Assembly (NCBI GenBank): GCA_009775265.1
Contig: VSPG01000037.1
Location: 1-20,466 of the forward strand
Direction of reading: 5' to 3'
DNA: 20,466 nucleotides
Source of the DNA: Muribaculaceae bacterium
GTDB taxonomy: Bacteria; Bacteroidota; Bacteroidia; Bacteroidales; Muribaculaceae
The position numbers and the translations under genes are program-made. Position 1 is the stretch's first letter; the number at the start of each line of letters is the position of its first letter. The notes under the pieces were generated by a model that ran no database searches, was not told the DNA's origin, and saw only the letters and a program-made list of their open reading frames with translations. Below, piece by piece: positions 1 through 4,903 of the stretch.

Positions 1-56
1 TTGCCCGGGGCTAACATTCAGACTTGCCGCTACGCGGCTGCTTGGCGCTATGCGCC
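1..56 (+). repeat. Three-hairpin repeat unit, truncated by the window edge
   Basis: The unit begins inside hairpin 1: only its 3' arm GCCCGGGG (3-10) is present. It continues with the linker CTAACATTCAGACTT, hairpin 2 (GCCGC-TAC-GCGGC, 26-38) and hairpin 3 (GGCGC-TAT-GCGCC, 44-56), followed by a T-rich run. Confidence 0.8.
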
Positions 57-81
57 TTTCTTTTGCGGAGGGATTCGATAT

Positions 82-420
82 GGGGGACAGAGTAGCAGGT
101 GTGCGCCCTTCTTTATGAAATGTATAAATGCATGTGGAGCTGCGCTGGTGTCGGTGATTCAGTGACGAATTTGCGGTGCAGGGTATCCCGTCGGGGAAGG
201 CGCGTAGCGCCAGGCAGCCGCGTTAGCGGCAAGTCTTAATTTTAGCCTTAGGCAATGGCCGCGTCAGCGGTCGCAGCCTAAGGTAACGGCGCACCACACA
301 TCCCGCCGAGCCGCGTAGCGGCGGCTCCATCTTCATGTTTTTCTGACGGGCTCAAAATTAATATGTTTCATAATTCATTTCCGTAGTATTGAACGGGACG
401 TATGGAAAGAATCGCAGCTA
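82..420 (+). repeat. Long direct duplication, copy 1 (partner at 4122-4440)
   Basis: The block from GGGGGACAGAGTAGCAG to GTATGGAAAGAATCGC recurs in the same orientation at 4122-4440 with only scattered substitutions. This copy is about 20 bp longer because it carries a short AT-rich insert near 355-375. The block contains an inverted three-hairpin unit and the GAGCCGC hairpin (308-327). The two copies bracket the lrp-lepB-wbqC-like operon. Confidence 0.85.
199..283 (-). repeat. Three-hairpin repeat unit, inverted, A/T-stem version
   Basis: Reverse-oriented copy. Hairpin 3 is at 199-211, hairpin 2 (GCCGC-GTTA-GCGGC) at 217-230, and hairpin 1 has arms CCTTAGGC (246-253) and GCCTAAGG (276-283). 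The outer stem differs from the CCCGGG version by three paired changes. The linker, read in the element's orientation, is CTAAAATTAAGACTT. Confidence 0.8.
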
Positions 421-452
421 CGCAGCTCTGAACTGTGGGTGCTGCTTCGATA

Positions 453-535
453 CCCCGGGCTGCGACCGCTACGCGGCCGTTGCCCGGGGCTAACATTCAG
501 ACTTGCCGCTACGCGGCTGCCCGGCGCTATGCGCC
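453..535 (+). repeat. Three-hairpin repeat unit
   Basis: Complete copy: outer arms CCCCGGGC (453-460) and GCCCGGGG (482-489) enclosing CCGC-TAC-GCGG, then hairpin 2 and hairpin 3 ending in GCGCC at 535. It is preceded by the module reading GCAGCTACGCAGCTCTGAA, which also stands before other copies at 3754, 3910 and 4703. Confidence 0.85.
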
Positions 536-656
536 CATTCTTCGGATAGGAATTTTAGATTGCTATGAGCGCCGCTTAGGTGGCACAAGCCCACATGGCT
601 GTAGAAGGACAGAGCCGCCGCTACGCGGCTTTGCCATTTTTGCAGGCTGCGTTAGA

Positions 657-740
657 CCCCGGGCTGTGACCGCTGACGCGGCCTTTGCCCGGGGCTAACA
701 TTGAGACTTGCCGCTACGCGGTTGCTTGGCGCTATGCGCC
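657..740 (+). repeat. Three-hairpin repeat unit
   Basis: Complete copy with a one-base-longer inner loop (CCGC-TGAC-GCGG). Hairpin 2 is slightly decayed (its 3' arm reads GCGGT). Hairpin 3 is intact and is followed by TTTTCTTTGTGGAGG. Confidence 0.8.
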
Positions 741-914
741 TTTTCTTTGTGGAGGATTCGAAGCGGGGCTGAGTCGCAGCTACCTCGGCTGCCCGGCGCT
801 ATGCGCCGGGGCTTTGTGCGGGGGAGGTGATGGGAGAGTCATGCGGAAATGTATAGGCTGGCAGGTAAATTCATGTTTTGCAGCAATGTTTTATGTATTT
901 TCAGCTTAAAATAG

Positions 915-944
915 TGTGTTTTTGATGGAAAATTGTTACTTTTG
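915..944 (+). promoter_or_regulatory. Probable promoter of the lrp-lepB operon
   Basis: TACTTTTG (937-944) matches the Bacteroidetes -7 element TAnnTTTG exactly. The best -33 candidate is TGTG at 915-918, with one mismatch to TTTG and an 18-nt spacer, so the upstream half is weak. A start site near 950 would leave a leader of about 10 nt before the ATG at 962. Confidence 0.35.
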
Positions 945-961
945 CTGAAAATTTTACTACT

Positions 962-1435
962 ATGTCACACATGGATAAAATAGACAATCTCGACCGTCAT
1001 ATTCTGAAGATAGTGATGCACAATGCGCGCATCCCTTCGAAAGACGTGGCGGTGGAGTGCGGTGTGAGCCGTGCGGCCATACACCAGCGCATCCAGCGCA
1101 TGATAGACCTCAATGTAATCACGGGTTCGGGCTACTCTGTAGACCCTCACGTACTTGGTTACAGCACATGCACTTACATAGGCGTGACGCTTGAGCGCGG
1201 CGCCATGTACCGCGATGCGGTGCCTGAATTCGACAAGATTCCGGAAATCGTGGAGTGCCACTTCACGACGGGTCCGTACACTCTGCTTCTGAAACTCTAC
1301 GCACGCGACAACGAGCACCTGATGGATCTGCTGAACAACAAGATTCAGATGATTCCGGGCGTTGTGGGCACCGAAACGCTCATCTCGCTGGACAACTCCA
1401 TATCGCGCGAAATCCCGGTGAGCTACAAGAAGTAG
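962..1435 (+). CDS. Lrp/AsnC family transcriptional regulator
   Basis: This 157-residue protein has the two-domain Lrp/AsnC plan. Residues about 6-55 form an N-terminal helix-turn-helix (DNLDRHILKIVMHNARIPSK, then the VSRAAIHQRIQRM recognition helix). Residues about 70-150 form the alpha-beta ligand-sensing/oligomerisation domain. The usual effector-loop motif G-D-Y-D is replaced by GPYT. Family members bind DNA as dimers or octamers and respond to amino acids; the ligand here cannot be read from sequence. Translation could start at 962 or at the second ATG, 971. The stop lies 1 nt before lepB, so the two are almost certainly co-transcribed. Whether it regulates its own operon is not shown. 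The family call is firm. Confidence 0.93.
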   Translation: MSHMDKIDNLDRHILKIVMHNARIPSKDVAVECGVSRAAIHQRIQRMIDLNVITGSGYSVDPHVLGYSTCTYIGVTLERGAMYRDAVPEFDKIPEIVECHFTTGPYTLLLKLYARDNEHLMDLLNNKIQMIPGVVGTETLISLDNSISREIPVSYKK

Positions 1436-1436
1436 C

Positions 1437-2897
1437 ATGGCTGCGTTCGATTTCAAAAAAGACTTGTGCAGGCGCATCTCGCAGGTGAGACCCACCCGCT
1501 GGGTGCGCTTCGGCATTGTCGCTGCGGTGTTCCTGCTGTGGGTGGCGTGGATAGGCAACCCGTGGTGGGCGCTGGCGCTGTTGCTGCTGTTTGACATCTA
1601 CATCACGGGGTATATACCTTTCACGTGGTGGAAAAAGAGCAAGAACAAGGCTGTGACGGCCGTGATGAGCTGGGTGGACGCCATCGTGTATGCGCTGGTG
1701 CTGGTTTATTTCGTGTTCTCTTTCGTGGGACAGAACTATCAGATACCTTCGTCGTCGCTTGAGAAAACACTGCTGACGGGCGACTATCTGTGGGTGAACA
1801 AGCTGACGTACGGCCCGCGCGTGCCGATGACTCCGGTGCATTTCCCGCTCGTGCACAACACGCTGCCCATATTGGGATGCAAGAGTTATCTCGACAGCCC
1901 GTCGAACGGCTACCGCCGCCTCAAGGGGCTGCGCGGCGTGGAAAGCGGCGACATAGTGGTGTTCAACTTCCCTGCGGGCGACACGGTGTGCGCACGCTTC
2001 GAGGAGTCGCCTGAATATTACGACCTTCTTGTGAAGCGCTACGGCCGCGAGACGATAAAACGGAACCCTGACAAGTTCGGCGAGGTGATATACCGCCCGG
2101 TGGACCGCCGGCAGAATTTCGTGAAGCGCGTGACCGGCATGCCCGGAGAGCGGCTGCGCATATCCGGCGACACTGTGTACATAGACGGCCGGGCACAGGC
2201 TATGCCTGCGCAGGTGCAGTTCAACTACATAGCGGCTCTCGGCCGCCCTATCGACGAGGAGCGCATGCACTCGCTGGGCATGGCGCAGGGCGATGTGCAG
2301 GCTTTGCTGGCCGAAGGTCCCGACCGCCTGCGCCTGCAGGCTCTGCTGCCGCAGGCCGCGCAGGGCGACTTCTTCTACATGATGCCCATGACGCAGGATA
2401 TGATAGCGGAGCTGCGTGCCGACGGGACGCTGCACGACGCTGTGAAATTCGGCGACGTGTTCCGCACGGACGGGACGGCTCTGAATCTGTTTCCGGAAGG
2501 ACTCTCCGACAACTGGACGCTGGGCGACTACGGCGGCGAGGAAGGCCTGCTGATTCCGCGCAAGGGGATGACGGTGGCTCTGACTCCGGAGGCGTGGCAG
2601 ACTTACCACCGCGTGATACGCAACTATGAGGGGCACACGGACTCTTACATGCGCGACGGAAAGGTGTATGTGGACGGCAAGCCTGCCGACACTTATACTT
2701 TCGCGATGGACTACTATTTCATGATGGGTGACAACCGCGACAATTCGCAGGACTCGCGCTTCTGGGGCTTTGTGCCTGAAGACCATATAGTGGGCACTCC
2801 GATGCGTGTGCTTATAAGTTTTGACAAGGACCGCAGCATTTTCAACGGCGGCATACGCTGGAACCGCATCCTGAAGGATGCGAACCCCGACAAATGA
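1437..2897 (+). CDS. lepB: Signal peptidase I, long Bacteroidetes type
   Basis: Inner-membrane serine protease (family S26) that removes signal peptides from exported proteins. Of 486 residues, hydrophobic segments lie at about 24-60 and 80-97. The catalytic Ser is S107 in IPSSSLEKTL and the catalytic Lys is K230 in FVKRVTGMPGE. The C-terminal box E is GDNRDNSQDSRFWGFV (431-446). About 190 residues separate the Lys box from box E, far longer than in Bacillus enzymes and in line with the enlarged periplasmic domain of Bacteroidetes LepB. The ATG at 1437 comes 1 nt after the lrp stop, and the TGA overlaps the next ATG, so it is the middle gene of a translationally coupled trio. It is likely essential unless a paralogue exists elsewhere. 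Confidence 0.96.
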   Translation: MAAFDFKKDLCRRISQVRPTRWVRFGIVAAVFLLWVAWIGNPWWALALLLLFDIYITGYIPFTWWKKSKNKAVTAVMSWVDAIVYALVLVYFVFSFVGQNYQIPSSSLEKTLLTGDYLWVNKLTYGPRVPMTPVHFPLVHNTLPILGCKSYLDSPSNGYRRLKGLRGVESGDIVVFNFPAGDTVCARFEESPEYYDLLVKRYGRETIKRNPDKFGEVIYRPVDRRQNFVKRVTGMPGERLRISGDTVYIDGRAQAMPAQVQFNYIAALGRPIDEERMHSLGMAQGDVQALLAEGPDRLRLQALLPQAAQGDFFYMMPMTQDMIAELRADGTLHDAVKFGDVFRTDGTALNLFPEGLSDNWTLGDYGGEEGLLIPRKGMTVALTPEAWQTYHRVIRNYEGHTDSYMRDGKVYVDGKPADTYTFAMDYYFMMGDNRDNSQDSRFWGFVPEDHIVGTPMRVLISFDKDRSIFNGGIRWNRILKDANPDK

Positions 2898-3499
2898 TGC
2901 GGCAAGATGCAAAAACGGCGGATGCTCCTGTGTTTCCGCCGGCACTGGCGCCCCAGGCAGGCTATTATGCCCTGCTTGGGGCGCACAAGCGTGTGCGCAT
3001 AGCGATGGAAGCTCCCTACGACAAACGGCGCAAGGAGACGCACCGCTATGATGTGGCCGACACGCGCGGACGGCTGACGCTGACGGTGCCTGTGCGGCAA
3101 CCGCACGGCATCGCGAGGGCGCGGTGGACGGATGTGTCGATAAGCGGCCACGGCCGATGGCAGGCTGTGCATGCGGCGGCTCTCGCATCGGCCTACGGAC
3201 GCACGCCTTTTTATGAATTTTACATAGACCGCCTGGCGCCGGCGCTGTTTGCTCCGGAGGATACGCCGCTGAGCGAGCAGATTATGGCCGTGAACAGCGT
3301 GCTGTGCGATATTCTGCTTATCGACACGGAAATCGATTACGGGGCTGACGCGGTGGCGGATATGCCGTCGATGCCGGGCGTGGGGCCTTACTGGCAGGTA
3401 AGGGGGAGGGAGCACGGATTTATCGGAAATCTGAGTGTGCTGGACCTTCTGTTCAATATGGGGCCTGAAGCGGCGCTACTGCTGCGGCGCGCATTTTAA
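2894..3499 (+). CDS. WbqC-like family protein
   Basis: A 201-residue soluble protein that fits the WbqC-like family (PF08889). The N-terminal part carries YYALLGAHKRVRIAMEAPYD and the K-E-T-x-R-Y segment. A central LTVPV strand follows, then the AYGRTPFYEFYIDRLAPALF motif around residues 98-117. WbqC was named from an O-antigen cluster, and the family has no settled biochemical activity, so no reaction is assigned. Its ATG overlaps the lepB stop by 4 nt (ATGA); a second ATG follows at once (2897). Pairing of lepB with a wbqC-like gene recurs in Bacteroidetes (recalled, not tested here), suggesting an envelope-related role. A strong hairpin terminator follows 26 nt downstream. Confidence 0.85.
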   Translation: MMRQDAKTADAPVFPPALAPQAGYYALLGAHKRVRIAMEAPYDKRRKETHRYDVADTRGRLTLTVPVRQPHGIARARWTDVSISGHGRWQAVHAAALASAYGRTPFYEFYIDRLAPALFAPEDTPLSEQIMAVNSVLCDILLIDTEIDYGADAVADMPSMPGVGPYWQVRGREHGFIGNLSVLDLLFNMGPEAALLLRRAF

Positions 3500-3525
3500 A
3501 GTTTGTTTAATCGTTGTAGATTTTT

Positions 3526-3554
3526 GAGCCGCCGCGATGCGGCTCTATTTTTTT
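3526..3554 (+). terminator. Intrinsic terminator of the lrp-lepB-wbqC-like operon
   Basis: A perfect 7-bp stem GAGCCGC (3526-3532) / GCGGCTC (3539-3545) with a 6-nt loop is followed by TATTTTTTT. The stem is the same word found in hairpins at 308-327, 612-631 and 20366-20385, so it appears to be a member of the repeat family serving as a terminator. Confidence 0.75.
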
Positions 3555-3566
3555 GGATGCTTTATA

Positions 3567-3649
3567 CCCCGGGCTGTGACCGCTACGCGGCCGTTGCCCG
3601 GGGCTAACATTCGGACTTGCCGCTACGCGGCTGCCTGGCGCTATGCGCC
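3567..3649 (+). repeat. Three-hairpin repeat unit
   Basis: Complete copy with outer stem CCCCGGGC/GCCCGGGG, inner CCGC-TAC-GCGG, hairpin 2 and hairpin 3 (GGCGC-TAT-GCGCC), followed by TTTTCTTTGTGGGG. Confidence 0.85.
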
Positions 3650-3735
3650 TTTTCTTTGTGGGGATTCGATGCGGAGCAGAGTCGCAGCTACGCGGCTGCC
3701 CGGCGCTACGCGCCTTTTCTTTGTGGGGGATTCGA
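3567..3735 (+). repeat. Direct duplication at 384-bp offset, copy 1 (partner at 3951-4119)
   Basis: The three-hairpin unit plus a following ~86-bp module (GGATTCGATGCGGAGCAGAG, then a GCAGCTACGCGGCTGC hairpin and a GGCGC-TAC-GCGCC hairpin) is repeated almost base for base 384 bp downstream. Confidence 0.8.
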
Positions 3736-3792
3736 TGTAGGGAACAGAGTAGCAGCTAACGCAGCTCTGAATTGTGGGTGCTGCTTCGATAG

Positions 3793-3876
3793 CCCCGGGC
3801 TGCGACCGCTAACGTGGCCGTTGCCCGGGGCTAACATTTGGACTTGCCGCTACGCGGCTGCCCGGCACTATGCGCC
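3793..3876 (+). repeat. Three-hairpin repeat unit
   Basis: Complete copy. The inner stem is weakened (CCGC-TAA-CGTGG) and hairpin 3 has one substitution (GGCAC-TAT-GCGCC). The outer CCCCGGGC/GCCCGGGG stem is intact. Confidence 0.8.
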
Positions 3877-3950
3877 TTTCTTTTGTGGAGGATTTTATGG
3901 GTGATAGAATCGCAGCTACGCAGCTCTGAACTGTGGGTGCTGCTTCGATA

Positions 3951-4033
3951 CCCCGGGCTGCGACCGCTACGCGGCCGTTGCCCGGGGCTAACATTGAGAC
4001 TTGCCGCTACGCGGCTGCCTGTCGCTATGCGCC
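3951..4033 (+). repeat. Three-hairpin repeat unit
   Basis: Complete copy with intact outer and inner stems. The 5' arm of hairpin 3 has one substitution (GTCGC for GGCGC). Together with the following module it forms copy 2 of the 384-bp-offset duplication. Confidence 0.8.
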
Positions 4034-4121
4034 TTTTCTTTGTGGGGATTCGATGCGGAGCAGAGTCGCAGCTACGCGGCTGCCTGGCGCTACGCGCCTT
4101 TTCTTTGTGGGAATTCGATGC

Positions 4122-4440
4122 GGGGGACAGAGTAGCAGCTGTGCGCCCTTCTTTATGAAATGTATAAATGCACGTGGGGCTGCGCTGGTGTCGGTGATTC
4201 AGTGACGAATTTGCGGTGCATGGTATCCCGTCAGGGAAGGCGCGTGGCGCCAGGCAGCCGCGTTAGCGGCAAGTCTTAATTTTAGCCTTAGGCAATGGCC
4301 GCGTCAGCGGTCGCAGCCTAAGGTAACAGCGCACCACACCTCCTGCGGAACCGCGTAGCGGCGGCTCTATCTTCATGCTTTTCTGACGGGCTCAAAATCC
4401 ATTTCCGTAGTATTGAACGGGACGTATGGAAAGAATCGCC
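4122..4440 (+). repeat. Long direct duplication, copy 2 (partner at 82-420)
   Basis: It matches 82-420 over its whole length, with few substitutions and a deletion of about 20 bp near 4398, where copy 1 has an AT-rich insert. Both copies lie in the same orientation, about 4.04 kb apart. Confidence 0.85.
4239..4323 (-). repeat. Three-hairpin repeat unit, inverted, A/T-stem version
   Basis: Counterpart of the inverted unit at 199-283: hairpin 3 is GGCGC-GTG-GCGCC, hairpin 2 is GCCGC-GTTA-GCGGC, and the outer arms of hairpin 1 are CCTTAGGC (4286-4293) and GCCTAAGG (4316-4323). Confidence 0.8.
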
Positions 4441-4476
4441 GCTACGCGGCTCTGCCGTTTTGGAGGCTGGATTAAA

Positions 4477-4559
4477 CCCCGGGCTGCGACCGCTACGCGG
4501 CCGTTGCCCGGGGCTAACTTTGGGACTTGCCGCTACGCGGCTGCTTGGCGCTATGCGCC
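4477..4559 (+). repeat. Three-hairpin repeat unit
   Basis: Complete copy with intact outer, inner, second and third stems. The linker reads CTAACTTTGGGACTT, the same variant as in the copy at 4748. Confidence 0.85.
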
Positions 4560-4626
4560 TTTCTTTTGTGGAGGATTTCATTGGTGGTGGAGTCGCTGCT
4601 ACACCTTGTGGAAGGTTCATTTGATA

Positions 4627-4673
4627 TCCCGGGCTGTGACCGTTAACGTGGCCGTTGCCTGGGGCTATGCGCC
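4627..4673 (+). repeat. Collapsed repeat unit with internal deletion
   Basis: Hairpin 1 is present but decayed (TCCCGGGC, inner CCGTTAACGTGG, GCCTGGGG). Its 3' arm is joined directly to the second half of hairpin 3 (GCTATGCGCC). The linker, hairpin 2 and the 5' part of hairpin 3 are missing, consistent with a deletion across the shared word GCTA. Confidence 0.7.
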
Positions 4674-4747
4674 TTTCTTTTGTGGAGGATTTCATGGGTG
4701 ATAGAATCGCAGCTACGCAGCTCTGAATTGTGGGTGCTGCTTCGATA

Positions 4748-4831
4748 CCCCGGGCTGTGACCGCTAACGCGGCCTTTGCCCGGGGCTAACTTTGGGACTT
4801 GCCGCTACGCGGCTGCCCGGCGCTATGCGCC
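4748..4831 (+). repeat. Three-hairpin repeat unit
   Basis: Complete copy with an inner loop one base longer (CCGC-TAAC-GCGG). Hairpins 2 and 3 are perfect. The sequence after hairpin 3 (CTTTTGCGGAGGGATTCGAT) matches that after the truncated copy at the start of the window. Confidence 0.85.
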
Positions 4832-4903
4832 TTTCTTTTGCGGAGGGATTCGATATGGGGGACTTGGCGCTGTGCGCCATGCTTTGTGGGAGGTGCGGCA
4901 GTG

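Larger units (their letters stand above)
1..961. repeat. Repeat-filled intergenic field upstream of the lrp-lepB operon
   Basis: This stretch has no credible gene. It is built from mosaic copies of a GC-rich hairpin element: a truncated copy at 1-56, copies at 453-535 and 657-740, and an inverted copy at 199-283. Further loose hairpins lie at 308-327, 612-631 and 793-805. Between them is sequence shared with the field at 3555-4903, including a block duplicated at 82-420. The open frames crossing it translate into the same arginine/alanine-rich peptide again and again, which is what a stop-free DNA repeat gives. The last ~100 bases (about 860-961) are AT-rich and hold the probable lrp promoter. 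Confidence 0.85.
3555..4903. repeat. Repeat-filled convergent intergenic field
   Basis: About 1.35 kb between two convergent genes with no credible CDS. It holds forward three-hairpin units at 3567, 3793, 3951, 4477, 4627 (collapsed) and 4748, an inverted unit at 4239-4323, a direct duplication at a 384-bp offset (3567-3735 and 3951-4119), and the second copy of the long duplication (4122-4440). Short linking modules recur, for example GTGGGTGCTGCTTCGATA before the units at 3793, 3951 and 4748. The mosaic suggests growth by repeated recombination between copies. Confidence 0.85.

Noticed and set aside
115..165. 16-codon reading frame (MKCINACGAALVSVIQ) repeated at 4155-4205
   Set aside because: It is preserved only because the surrounding DNA is duplicated. 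It has no promoter, and one of its 16 codons differs (Cys to Arg), so there is no sign of coding selection.
435..909. Short open frames in the repeat field, giving peptides such as RPLPGANIQTCRYAAARRYA
   Set aside because: The same peptide recurs wherever the DNA repeat occurs, in several frames and with frame breaks. Conservation is in the stems, not in codons, so these are repeat artefacts likely to be misannotated as hypothetical proteins.
1380..3188. 602-codon open frame antisense to lepB and the WbqC-like gene
   Set aside because: It spans two well-supported sense genes and has the low-complexity Arg/His/Ala composition of a shadow frame.
3555..4903. Possible CRISPR array
   Set aside because: Repeat spacing is irregular (roughly 150-380 bp), the repeats are ~83 bp with variable stems, the intervening DNA is itself repeated, and no cas gene is present.
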